Below are positions 25,925-35,100 of a stretch of 64,000 nt of DNA, piece by piece. Position 1 is the stretch's first letter; every line of letters starts with the position of its first letter. This DNA is from Chryseobacterium oleae (lineage in GTDB: Bacteria > Bacteroidota > Bacteroidia > Flavobacteriales > Weeksellaceae): assembly GCF_900115055.1 (NCBI RefSeq), contig NZ_FOVD01000006.1:62001-126000 (forward strand), given 5' to 3'. Made by a program: the position numbers and the translations under genes. The notes below the pieces were generated by a model that searched no databases, was not told the origin of the DNA, and saw only the letters and a program-made list of their open reading frames with translations.

Positions 25925-27508
25925 TTAGATCATCTTCAGACGCTCCTCTTCAAGGTCAATCTGGTATAATTGCTGGCGGATTACGTCTTCATTGATGGTA
26001 ACATCTTTATTCAACTCTGAGAGATACTGTCTCTGCACTTCCAGCATTTCAACAAAGATGATTTTATTTTTTTCATTCATCCAGCCGTCATCGTTGGCTT
26101 TTGTTTTTTCTTCCCAGTGTTTCAGCATCCTTTCTACTCCTGCATGTCCCTGAAGTTCGTTTTCATGTTTTGTTTTAAGGAACTGATAGACGTGTTGTTT
26201 CAATTCTTGTTTTATTTTCAATCTTGTCTTTTCTTCTTCCTCTTCATTCATAAAATCCTGAAATGCCCGTCCTTTACTGATAATATAAGGCAAAGTAAGG
26301 CCCTGAACGAGTAAAGTAAGAAGGATGACCACAAATGTGATGAACAGTATTAAATTTCTGTTGGGGAAAGGCTCACCATTGCTAAGGGTGATAGGAATAG
26401 CAAGTGCCGCCGCCAATGAAACCACTCCCCTCATCCCCGTCCAGCCAAGAAAAAGAGGCATGAGCAGACTTCTCCTTCTTGTAGACGCCCTCGGAGCAAC
26501 ACTTGGCCGAAAGACATAGGTAGCCACCATGGCCGCATAGGCACTGATAATTCTGGCCAGAATAAGAACAGCGGTTACGAGTACTCCGTATTGTATGGCT
26601 GTTGCTAAAGGAATTCCTTCGGAACGCAGCCCTCCTACAATTTCAGGAAGTTCAAGACCGATGAGTAAGAAAACGATCCCATTCAGGATGAATACAAAGC
26701 TTTCCCACACACTGTGTCCTTTTATTCTGCTCGCACTATTCAAAAATATGAGACGTCTTGTCGACATAAACAAACCTCCGCAGACTACGGCAAGTACTCC
26801 GGAACTGTGAAACTGCTCTGCTACCCAGTACATGATATAAGGTTCTATAAGGGTCATGGCAATATCAGAAGAGGCGTCTGTAGGGAGTCTTTTATGAGCC
26901 TGCACGAAAATCCACCCCAACACGAGACCAATTCCAGCGCCGCCAATGACCATCCATAAAAAACTCAGGGAAGCTTCCTGCCACACAAACTGACCGGTTC
27001 CGACAGCTATGAGCGCAAAGCGGAAAATAATCAGGGAAGAGGCATCATTTAATAAACTTTCTCCTTCCAGAATAGCAGAAGTGGTTTTTGGAATTTTTAC
27101 AAATTTCATAATAGCTCCGGTACTTACAGCATCCGGTGGAGAAACAATTCCTCCCAGCAAAAATCCTAAAGCGATGGTAAATCCTGGAATAAAATAATTG
27201 GCCGCCACAGCAACGGATAGCGCAGTGAAAAACACCACCAGAAAAGCAAAACTTCCGATAATACGCCACCATCTCCTCATCTCCTTGAAGGAAATAGCCC
27301 ATGAAGCTTCAAACAGTAAGGGCGGCAAAAATATAAAGAAAATAAGATCCGGGTCTACCTTTACAACAGGAAGTCCCGGGACAAAACTGACCAGCAAACC
27401 GAAGACGACAAGCAGAATCGGGTAAGCAATTTTCAGCTTGGTGGCCCACATATTCAGCAATACGATAGCGGCTATCATTGCCAGGAAAAAAGGTAAAATA
27501 GTATGCAT
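25925..27508 (-). CDS. Na+/H+ antiporter, CPA1 (NhaP-like) family
   Basis: At 527 residues with about 12 membrane helices this is a CPA1 cation/proton antiporter of the bacterial Na+/H+ type. Signature segments are IFFIFLPPLLFEASW, GGIVSPPDAVSTGAI and LEGESLLNDASSLIIF, where the ND pair (Asn-Asp) is the ion-binding site of the electroneutral family. A cytoplasmic C-terminal tail of ~110 charged residues (EEEEEKTRLKIKQELKQH) follows the last helix. It probably exports Na+ for pH and salt homeostasis. It is divergent from the M15 peptidase gene. Confidence 0.93.
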   Translation of the reverse strand: MHTILPFFLAMIAAIVLLNMWATKLKIAYPILLVVFGLLVSFVPGLPVVKVDPDLIFFIFLPPLLFEASWAISFKEMRRWWRIIGSFAFLVVFFTALSVAVAANYFIPGFTIALGFLLGGIVSPPDAVSTGAIMKFVKIPKTTSAILEGESLLNDASSLIIFRFALIAVGTGQFVWQEASLSFLWMVIGGAGIGLVLGWIFVQAHKRLPTDASSDIAMTLIEPYIMYWVAEQFHSSGVLAVVCGGLFMSTRRLIFLNSASRIKGHSVWESFVFILNGIVFLLIGLELPEIVGGLRSEGIPLATAIQYGVLVTAVLILARIISAYAAMVATYVFRPSVAPRASTRRRSLLMPLFLGWTGMRGVVSLAAALAIPITLSNGEPFPNRNLILFITFVVILLTLLVQGLTLPYIISKGRAFQDFMNEEEEEKTRLKIKQELKQHVYQFLKTKHENELQGHAGVERMLKHWEEKTKANDDGWMNEKNKIIFVEMLEVQRQYLSELNKDVTINEDVIRQQLYQIDLEEERLKMI

Positions 27509-27721
27509 TGAAATATTGTGTTTTTATCAGTTTCTCATTTCAATTTTCAATCTTAATGAGCAAGTTTTTTACAAATATACAGTCAATTATCTTTTTCTAT
27601 ATTAATTTTTCCGACCCTATATAAACTTAATTTGAAATAATCATAAAATCCTGTATCATCCTTCATATAGCTGTAATTTATTAGCAAATAATAAAACCTT
27701 TTATTTGAAAATTTAATTAAA

Positions 27722-27757
27722 CACGTCAAGTTTCGTCGCCTCTGATCTATACTTTTG
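27722..27757 (+). promoter_or_regulatory. Copy A of the shared 18-base element plus -7 box
   Basis: CACGTCAAGTTTCGTCGC (27722-27739), then 10 bases, then TACTTTTG (27750-27757), 19 bases before the M15 peptidase ATG. A further block resembling ccttttatttgaaaa lies just upstream here and also upstream of copy B. Confidence 0.8.
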
Positions 27758-27776
27758 TATTATAACAATATACATC

Positions 27777-28277
27777 ATGGACAAAGTAACCACAGAGAGA
27801 ATCAACAAACTCCATCCTTCCGTAAGAGATGAAGTAAAACAAATCATCAAAGAGTGCGACGAGGCCCTTACCGGAAGAGCAAAAATCAGAATTACACAAG
27901 GCCTGAGATCTTTTGAAGAGCAGGAAAAACTATACGCCATCGGAAGAATCACGGCGGGCAAAAAAGTAACCAACGCCAAAGCAGGACAGAGCATTCACAA
28001 CTATGGACTTGCCGTAGATATCTGCCTGATGATCGACGGAAAAACAGCAAGCTGGGACACCGCCAAAGACTGGGATAATGATCAGGTAGCAGACTGGTAC
28101 GAATGTGTCAAAATTTTCGCCAGACATGGCTGGGACTGGGGCGGAAACTGGAAGATTTTCAAAGACCTTCCCCACTTCGAAAAAAAGAATATCCAGACTA
28201 AAAAAGGCCTTGTGAAAACGACTTGGCGAACGCTATCAAACATGCCGAGGGATAAGCAAAATTATATTCTATTTTAA
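27777..28277 (+). CDS. Endolysin-like M15 metallopeptidase (L-Ala-D-Glu or D-Ala-D-Ala type)
   Basis: This is a single 166-residue M15 catalytic domain without signal peptide or wall-binding module. The zinc site is visible: His74 and Asp81 in AGQSIHNYGLAVDI and His133 in DLPHFEK. Arg44 sits in TQGLRSFEEQEKLYAIGR, and the compact form resembles phage L-alanyl-D-glutamate endolysins and CwlK. It would cut peptidoglycan stem peptides, but without a signal it needs membrane disruption or a carrier to reach the wall. No holin is visible nearby. It is the first gene of the WYL-linked cluster and has its own copy of the shared promoter element. Confidence 0.9.
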   Translation: MDKVTTERINKLHPSVRDEVKQIIKECDEALTGRAKIRITQGLRSFEEQEKLYAIGRITAGKKVTNAKAGQSIHNYGLAVDICLMIDGKTASWDTAKDWDNDQVADWYECVKIFARHGWDWGGNWKIFKDLPHFEKKNIQTKKGLVKTTWRTLSNMPRDKQNYILF

Positions 28278-28304
28278 TTCCCTTTTATTTGAAAATAATT
28301 ATAA

Positions 28305-28340
28305 TACGACAAGTTCTGTCGCTTCCCAGGCCTACCTTTG
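28305..28340 (+). promoter_or_regulatory. Copy B of the shared 18-base element plus -7 box
   Basis: TACGACAAGTTCTGTCGC (28305-28322), then 10 bases, then TACCTTTG (28333-28340). It lies 27 bases after the M15 peptidase stop and drives the patatin gene with a leader of about 120 bases. Confidence 0.8.
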
Positions 28341-28361
28341 TTTTATAAGAAAAACGTTAGT

Positions 28362-28442
28362 AAACTGAGATTTCAATACTAAAACCAGCATCTGTTTTCA
28401 AGGGCAGAACGTTGGTTTTAGTTGTCTCAGGACCTTAGTTTA
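28362..28442 (+). promoter_or_regulatory. Structured leader RNA of the patatin gene
   Basis: A perfect ten-base inverted repeat (ACTAAAACCA 28378-28387 with TGGTTTTAGT 28413-28422) is flanked by an outer segment AACTGAGA that can pair either with TCTCAG (28425-28430) or, through its AACT part, with AGTTTA (28437-28442). The alternatives are mutually exclusive, as in attenuators or translational switches. No known riboswitch class is recognised. Confidence 0.45.
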
Positions 28443-28468
28443 TCTTTTAAAAACCAACAAAACATCAC

Positions 28469-29506
28469 ATGAAAAAGACAACCATTCTTTCTTTGGACGG
28501 GGGCGGAATAAGGGGTATAATTACCTGCATTATTCTCCGCTACATAGAAGAACAGCTTCAGTATCATGATAATCCGGGCGCCAAACTCGGTGATTATTTT
28601 GATCTGGTAGCCGGAAGCAGCACAGGCGGACTGATTGCTTCTATTATTCTATGTCCCGATGAACACCGAAAAGCGAAATATTCTATCCAGAAAGGATTGG
28701 AATTATACGCTGAAAGGGGCGGCGACATCTTTCAGGTTTCTTTCTGGGAAAAGCTGGTCAACCCGTTTGGCCTGCTGAATGAAAAAATTTCTCAGGAATC
28801 ACTTGAAAAAAACTTGAATGACTTTTTTGGACACTTAGAACTTAAAGAATTTATAAAACCATGCTTAATTACCAGTTATGACATAGAAAACAGAAGAGCC
28901 AAGCTTTTCAATTCGTGGGAAGCCAATCTGAGCACAGATAATTTTTATGTAAAGGATATCTGCAGAGCGACATCGGCGGCACCTACGTATTTCAGTCCGG
29001 TACAGATCAAATCGATGTACGGACAGATTTTCAGCCTGATAGACGGCGGAATGTTTGCCAACAATCCTGCACTCTGTGCTTATGCTGAAGCGAGAAAAAT
29101 TCCTTTTGCGGAAGTATTGAAGAATCATCAGAAAGCCAATCATCCCGGCGTGAATGATATGATCATTGTTTCTATCGGAACGGGGATTGAAGCGAGACCA
29201 TATTCTTTTAAAAAACTGCAAAAGTCAGGAAAGATCGGTTGGGTAAATCCCATCATTGATATTCTGATGTCTGCGAATGCTGAAACGGTAGATTATCAGC
29301 TTTGCCAGATGTTTCAGACTTTGGGCCAGCGAAATCAGAAAAATTATTACCGGTTGAATCCATCTTTAAAAAATGCTTCTCCGGGCATGGATAATGTAAG
29401 AAGATCGAACATTGAAAATCTGATCCAGGCGGGACTGAGCTATATTGATGACAACAGGGAAACACTGAACCAGATTGTACAGAAACTGATCAGAAATAAA
29501 ATATAA
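28469..29506 (+). CDS. Patatin-like phospholipase
   Basis: The protein carries the complete patatin set: oxyanion loop DGGGIRG (residues 10-16), nucleophile elbow GSSTGG with Ser51, and catalytic Asp192 in SLIDGGMFANNPA. The Ser-Asp dyad hydrolyses acyl chains from phospholipids. The 345-residue length and lack of a signal peptide fit cytosolic or injected patatins, including CapV-type effectors. No cyclic-nucleotide synthase gene lies nearby, so a CBASS role is not supported. It is expressed from its own copy of the shared element behind a structured leader. As a membrane-damaging enzyme it could serve for lysis of the producer or as a delivered effector. Confidence 0.92.
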   Translation: MKKTTILSLDGGGIRGIITCIILRYIEEQLQYHDNPGAKLGDYFDLVAGSSTGGLIASIILCPDEHRKAKYSIQKGLELYAERGGDIFQVSFWEKLVNPFGLLNEKISQESLEKNLNDFFGHLELKEFIKPCLITSYDIENRRAKLFNSWEANLSTDNFYVKDICRATSAAPTYFSPVQIKSMYGQIFSLIDGGMFANNPALCAYAEARKIPFAEVLKNHQKANHPGVNDMIIVSIGTGIEARPYSFKKLQKSGKIGWVNPIIDILMSANAETVDYQLCQMFQTLGQRNQKNYYRLNPSLKNASPGMDNVRRSNIENLIQAGLSYIDDNRETLNQIVQKLIRNKI

Positions 29507-29577
29507 GCTTTTAACCTTATAATAACTCAATATAAGCTTAAAAGATAATATTTAAAAAATATAAAAAGTTTTTAAAA

Positions 29578-29613
29578 CACGTCAAGTTTTGTCGTCTTCC
29601 CGCACTACTTTTG
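29578..29613 (+). promoter_or_regulatory. Copy C of the shared 18-base element plus -7 box
   Basis: CACGTCAAGTTTTGTCGT (29578-29595), then 10 bases, then TACTTTTG (29606-29613). It drives the small acidic gene through a leader of about 120 bases. Confidence 0.8.
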
Positions 29614-29660
29614 GAGTATCAACAAAGACACAAAAAAACAATCATTAAAATTTTAAAAAG

Positions 29661-29718
29661 CCTTTGAATTCACCATTTATCAATGCTGGACAGCCAGAAA
29701 TATGTTTAAAACATAACC
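29661..29718 (+). repeat. Leader repeat, first copy
   Basis: Sequence from cctttgaattcaccattt to acataacc is closely matched at 30006-30064. Both contain ggacagccagaa. Each lies downstream of a copy of the shared promoter element. An indel shifts any reading frame, so conservation is at the nucleotide level. Confidence 0.65.
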
Positions 29719-29738
29719 TCAACTTTAAGACACCCAAC

Positions 29739-29909
29739 ATGGAAACACCAGATCACAATCCAGATATACTTTTCGATGAAGATCTCTATACTATTGAATG
29801 GAGCGACATTGAACATGCAGAGATGGACTATGAGAACTATCTCAACGACATTGAAAACTTTTTCAGGGAAGAGTTCACAGATGGTATTCCTGAAGAAGAT
29901 ATTTACTAA
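29739..29909 (+). CDS. Small, highly acidic protein of unknown function
   Basis: ATG 29739 gives 56 residues with 20 Asp/Glu, one Arg and no Lys. The frame is also open from a TTG at 29664, but that part is the conserved leader. No signal peptide or family is recognised. The composition resembles DNA-mimic or inhibitor proteins and small chaperone-like adaptors, but that is speculation. It has its own copy of the shared promoter element and lies directly before the operon of fibre-like and large proteins. A ribosome-binding site is not obvious, as is common in this phylum. Confidence 0.55.
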   Translation: METPDHNPDILFDEDLYTIEWSDIEHAEMDYENYLNDIENFFREEFTDGIPEEDIY

Positions 29910-29920
29910 ATACATTCTAA

Positions 29921-29956
29921 CACGACAAGTTCTGACGCTGTCCGGAATTATCTTTG
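29921..29956 (+). promoter_or_regulatory. Copy D of the shared 18-base element plus -7 box
   Basis: CACGACAAGTTCTGACGC (29921-29938), then 10 bases, then TATCTTTG (29949-29956), starting 12 bases after the small acidic gene. It should drive the operon starting at 30218, with a leader of about 250 bases. Confidence 0.8.
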
Positions 29957-30005
29957 AAACACCAAATCAAGACACCCGACATCACCCCATAATCATTCAA
30001 ATACC

Positions 30006-30064
30006 CCTTTGAATCCATCATTTCACAAAATGCCGGACAGCCAGAACTATGTCAAAAACTAACC
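30006..30064 (+). repeat. Leader repeat, second copy, in the long 5' UTR
   Basis: This matches 29661-29718. The rest of the leader (30065-30217) contains a possible 18-codon ORF (30079-30135), an inverted repeat aagtgg/ccactt near 30102-30126, and an imperfect aagag/ctctt hairpin near 30150-30170. No other gene is seen in this 261-base gap. Confidence 0.6.
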
Positions 30065-30217
30065 AAAAAACATAAAAAATGAATCACAACATGAAATGCA
30101 CAAGTGGGCATAAGTTCTACCACTTAAAAAACTAAAAACCTTTAAGAGCTTTTGTAAAAAGACTCTTCACATTATAACCTATTTATTAACCCAAAACAAA
30201 ATCACAGTGTTTTTATT

Positions 30218-30859
30218 ATGAAAACAAAACAAGAATTAAGGCTCAAATTCGAGAACGGAGACAAGCCTACACAAGACCATTTCTGGGAATGGCAGGATTC
30301 CTACTGGCACAAGGACGAGAAAATAGACATGGCTAAAATTGCAGGTCTGGAAAACGGATTTCCGCGTTTCAATGACTTTTACGCCGAGACAGATGAATCC
30401 GGAAATGCTTCATTGGCCCATTTGCAGGTCAGAAGGATCTTTATCAAACCAGGAACATTGCATATTCCCGATCTATTTGCCAATTCATTGGGGATATCTG
30501 AAGTAATCCTTACTGACAGCATACTTACCATCGGAGCTGATGCTTTTCGCGGCAACGTAGTCAAAACCTTAACCATTACAGGAAATGTATCCATTATTGG
30601 CGAGCGTGCTTTTGAAAACAATGAGCTGACTTCAGTGGTAATCCCTGAAAGCGTCAAAGAAATTAAAGATTCTGCCTTTGCTTATAATAAACTTAAGTCA
30701 TTGTACGTACCTCCAAGTGTTACCCTGATCAGGCCGAATGCCTTCAATTTTAACCCGGGTTTATCCTCTGTACTACTGGACAGAGCCACGCAATATTATC
30801 CTGATGCATTTGGAGCAAACACAAGGGTTACCGGCGGAACCTTAATCTTTGATATGTAA
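30218..30859 (+). CDS. BspA-type leucine-rich-repeat protein with fibre-like N-terminal module
   Basis: Residues 1-50 (KFENGDKPTQDHFWEWQDSYWHKDEKI) match the N-terminus of the next gene product almost residue for residue. The rest holds about four LRR_5/BspA repeats, for example LTDSILTIGADAFRGN, VSIIGERAFENNELTSVVIP and VKEIKDSAFAYNKLKSLYVP. BspA repeats are usually adhesive. The shared N-terminal module paired with a different binding domain suggests a docking part and an interchangeable receptor-binding tip. The gene is first in an operon and starts 20 bases before the next ORF. Confidence 0.8.
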   Translation: MKTKQELRLKFENGDKPTQDHFWEWQDSYWHKDEKIDMAKIAGLENGFPRFNDFYAETDESGNASLAHLQVRRIFIKPGTLHIPDLFANSLGISEVILTDSILTIGADAFRGNVVKTLTITGNVSIIGERAFENNELTSVVIPESVKEIKDSAFAYNKLKSLYVPPSVTLIRPNAFNFNPGLSSVLLDRATQYYPDAFGANTRVTGGTLIFDM

Positions 30860-30878
30860 AAAATCAAATAAAGCAACA

Positions 30879-32144
30879 ATGAAAACAAAACAGGAAATAA
30901 AACAATATTTCGAGAACGGAGATGTCCCTACTCAGGAACAGTTCTGGGAATGGCAGGATGCTTACTGGCATAAAGAGGAAAGCATTGCCCAGGATAACAT
31001 CAGCGGGCTGAAAGATGCTTTAAATGCTAAACTTAACAAGCCACAGGCAGGAACCGGCTTTTATATTATTGCCCAAAACGGGGATATTCCCGGTTATTCC
31101 AAGCTCAATCTGCAGTCTTATAATATTCCCTACTGGAACGGATCCAGTCTTACAAGCAGCGGCATCTATCACAGTAATGATAAAACAGGGCTTGGAACGC
31201 AGAACCCTTCGGAAATGCTGGAGGTAGCAGGAAATATTAAAACTTCGGGACTCATTGTCTCTAATCTTCCGGCAGCGAACCTCAATTTCAGCAGAAATCT
31301 TGTAGCGAAAGATGACGGAACTATCGGATGGGAAGCTAAATCTGTCTCTTCCGGAACGTATATCCCATTATCCGGAACACAAGCCGGCAAGCCTATTTCA
31401 GGAAATCTGGAACTGATGACAGAACAGCCTGAAGAAAATAATATGATCTACAGGAACAACGTAGACACAGGAGTAAGAAATGAAATCGGGTTTTATCCGG
31501 AAGGAATGATGATCTCATCTATGAACGCTGCTCAAAATAGGGTCATGACCAAAATTGACCTTTCCAATAACGGGCTTTATGTCTCTGGCTTTTCTTCGCA
31601 ACTGGCTATGGAACAGGAAAAAACGACTCTTGCCTGTTATAATGGCCGGGCTATGAAAGGAATTGTAATGGATTCCAATATAGACGAGCCTATTACGATC
31701 ATGCATATATCATCTTCAGGCAAACCCAGAGGTCTTACAGGAGACGAATATTATGGGGATTATGCCGAATCCAAGGATTATATCCAAAAGCAGTATGTAG
31801 ACAAAAAAATGTCCTATACCCGCGAGGAAGTAAGAACGGAAGGAACATGGATCAATGGTAAACCGGTTTACAGACAAACGCTGTTTTTCGACGAGATTCC
31901 AAGAACCGGAGAGATCGATCTCGGAAAGTATATTCCGGACATTGAAACCATCGTTTCCAACGAAATGTTTACCGAATGGTGGGCTTTGGATATGGCATTT
32001 GCAGGCAACCAGTGGAGAAGCCAGATTTTCATCTCTGTAGAAACGAAACTCATCAAAATTGAATTTCTGAAAGAACCTGACTACGATTATTCCGCGATTA
32101 ATTCCTTTACCATCACCCTGGAATACACAAAAAGAACTGATTAA
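30879..32144 (+). CDS. Phage tail-fibre-like protein
   Basis: ATG 30879 aligns with the N-terminus of the preceding gene product (YFENGDVPTQEQFWEWQDAYWHK); the frame opens upstream at 30849 but that part overlaps the previous gene. The middle contains GLGTQNPSEMLEVAGNIKTSG, the repeat typical of Bacteroidota phage tail-fibre and endosialidase-chaperone proteins. The C-terminal ~110 residues include YVDKKMSYTREEVRTEGTWI and NGKPVYRQTLFFDEIP, resembling the receptor-binding tips of phage structural proteins. Total 421 residues. The role is probably target-surface recognition; no tail genes accompany it. Confidence 0.8.
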   Translation: MKTKQEIKQYFENGDVPTQEQFWEWQDAYWHKEESIAQDNISGLKDALNAKLNKPQAGTGFYIIAQNGDIPGYSKLNLQSYNIPYWNGSSLTSSGIYHSNDKTGLGTQNPSEMLEVAGNIKTSGLIVSNLPAANLNFSRNLVAKDDGTIGWEAKSVSSGTYIPLSGTQAGKPISGNLELMTEQPEENNMIYRNNVDTGVRNEIGFYPEGMMISSMNAAQNRVMTKIDLSNNGLYVSGFSSQLAMEQEKTTLACYNGRAMKGIVMDSNIDEPITIMHISSSGKPRGLTGDEYYGDYAESKDYIQKQYVDKKMSYTREEVRTEGTWINGKPVYRQTLFFDEIPRTGEIDLGKYIPDIETIVSNEMFTEWWALDMAFAGNQWRSQIFISVETKLIKIEFLKEPDYDYSAINSFTITLEYTKRTD

Positions 32145-32174
32145 CAAGAACAAAAACAACAACACAATATTAAA

Positions 32175-35100
32175 ATGGCAACAAACGACACAACCAACAA
32201 TGCTTCACAAACTCTTTTCAGATTTGTAAGCCTTAGAAATCCTCAATTAACAGAAACTAAAGAGAAAAACTTAGGTTTCATCCACAGACCTCAAAAAGGT
32301 TTAACCAGCTTTTTCGATTCTTATATCAATCCTGCTGATTCTGCACTGGCAAAATTCCAGGCTATGGAACGCGCTTCAAAGTCTTTCAATCCTACGGGGT
32401 TTGAAACGGAACTTAAAATAGAAGAAGGAGCCTACGCAGCAGTTTTGAAAATAGGAAGAAAAATTTCAAAACAGGAAGAGCTGACCGTGCTGGAAGAAAC
32501 TGCAGCAATCAACGCTCATCAAGCTACCTCTAAAGACCAGCTCGGCATTTTATGGGATAACCTGATGTATCAAACGGCGTCCCAGAACAATTTTTATGTG
32601 AAAGAAGCTGTAGCTCACATCTTGAGAGCCCTTCATTTCGGATATGTATGCACTCTTGCGTCAACGGACGAACTGGTGAAAATAAACGGTTCCGATTTTA
32701 GAGCAAAAGCGCTTGAGGCAAGAATTGTTCTTCCAATGAAATTTTTTGGAGATGGCTACGAAGGCGAAGGTTCCGGAACAGGAAATCCTACTTCCCGTCA
32801 GCCCTTCACTGTAGGGAAATCTGCCATCGGAGAAGACCCTATTAACGAAACCAAAGCTATTCTTTCCGTTCCTGCTAAAGAACAGCTAAAAGCCGAAGGG
32901 GAAAAAATTCTGGAACTTACCAACCTTAATTTAGAGAAAGACAGTTTAAATGTGCTGAAATCTGAACTGGAAAAAGTGCAGAAAATCTACCAGAAAACAA
33001 GAAACAAAGCGTATGATGAGGCTTATAAAGAATATCTTGCCGCCAATCAGCCGGCACTTGACAGATACAGAGCCCAACTGAAAGAAATTCAGGACCAGAT
33101 CACGAAGGAAATGACGGAGCAGGAAATCAATGCCTTGTATGCAAAGCTTGAAGAGCCTTCTATTCCTCCATTCGTTTTCACCTATAAGAATGAGATCAAC
33201 TTTGGAGATTTCACAGAAATACTTTCATTGAATTCTCTAAAAATCTTCGTTGACAAGTTTACTGCATTAACCAGTGGACAAAAACCTGAAGACGGCTTTG
33301 ATTTCACAAAAATAAGTGTGGTATCCGACAGAAAACTTCAACTTGGAGCAGCTGTGGTTTCCATCACCGATGAGTTTGATACGTATCCTGAAGTCTTTGA
33401 AAAAATCGACGAGGAGCATGCTGCAAAATCTCAGACCCTGTATAATAAAACACCGGCTCAGGAGCAGACATTTGCCAGCCTTGGAGGAATCCTTGTCCCT
33501 GTAGCCGACTCTTTTACACAATATGCAGCGAAGGTAACGCCAAGATCTTATTATCTAAAGGCAACACCTCAGGGAAGTATTTTTGCAGGCAGCCAGGCAT
33601 ATCTTACGTTTTATTATCAGGCAGATAGTTCAGCATGGGGAATAGCATCCGCTAAATTATCACTGATCTCCGATGTAGGTAATTTTGATGAAAGCTACAA
33701 CAATATCGAAGTAGTGGATAATAAAGTGACTCTTGCATCAATTATGGTCGGCAAGTTCAGCAAATACATCCGAAACATTAAAGTCAAAATCTACTTTAAC
33801 AACGGTAAAGAGGCTTCACTGGATCTTTCAGGAATAGAGCCTAACCAGGCCTATACTGACGTTCTATATGTGGAAGATATTAAAGATGAAACCGGAAATC
33901 CGGGCGGTGGCATTGAAAATCCTAAACCGGGAACTTTCATCCCTAAACATTTCGGTGTAAAGAGATTGGGTATTGCAGATTATCTGAAAGTAGAGCAAAG
34001 CGTTCACGCCTACGTTCCGGGAGAAGTCTCCAATATTGAGAACGTGATGGCCAGCGAACTGCGTCATAAGTCTTCTGTAGCCAGAGATTATTCTGAAATT
34101 ACAGATACCACTTCTGAATCTATTGAAACGGAGAAGATTTCTGATACTACAAAAGCGGACAGAAATGAAATGCAGACTGAAATCGCTCAGGAGCTTAAAA
34201 AAGAGCAGGCAATTACTGCGAGCACCAAGTTTACGTATGACACAAAAGTAATGAAGTACGAGATAGGTGGAACCTATGCCAACAACACTTCACAGCAGGA
34301 CAGTACCAAACAGGCCGTAAAAAAATCTCAGGAGATTACAGAGCGCGCCATGGAACGTGTCCTTACAAAGATCAATAAGGAGCGTGTGCAGAAAATCATT
34401 AAAGAATTTACTGAAACCAATGTACATGAATTTGATAACAGAGGCCAGGCAAGCCAGGAAAACCCTCAGCACATTACCGGAGTATACAGATGGGTAGATA
34501 AGAAAATGAAAAACCAGATCTACAACTATGGTAAACGTACGATGTTTGAATTCATGATCCCGGAACCGGCAAGACTTCATACTCTGGCGACCGCAGTATC
34601 GAAAGCAGACACGCTTACCGCTCCGGCAGATCCGAGAAAAGCTGAAAAACCTTGGGGCATGGCAAGTGCTCAGGTGGCTACCAAAGATCAGATTGAATAT
34701 TGGGCTAATATTTACAACGTAAAACTTACAGAACTTCCAAAGTCTCCGATCAATCTTATTTTAGGAAAGCAATGGGAAAAAGTAAACGGAAACGAAGAAT
34801 ACAGACACAGAACGATCGACATTCCTGTGAACTATGAAGCAAGCAGTGTAAAAATGTTCTATGGTTTTGAAAGAAACAGAAAAGGAACGAGTACGCTTTA
34901 TACCAGCAACTTTGCAGGAGGAATGGTTCCATTCTCAAATGGAGGTACTTCTATTGACTCTACCGCGTATTTCACACCTCAGAACGTGACCGGATCTTAT
35001 GATTTCGTGTACAAATGCAGCAACATTGATTCAGTAAATATCGCATTTGAGATTACTTGTAAACTTTCCCAGGCATTCATGAAATCATGGATTCAGGAAA

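Noticed and set aside
28469..29506. CBASS-type defence system around the CapV-like patatin
   Set aside because: No CD-NTase, Cap2/Cap3 or other cyclic-nucleotide gene is adjacent; the neighbours are fibre-like and lytic genes under a shared promoter element.
29664..29738. TTG-started extension of the small acidic protein
   Set aside because: This part is the conserved leader sequence, whose second copy carries a frame-breaking indel, so it is unlikely to be coding.
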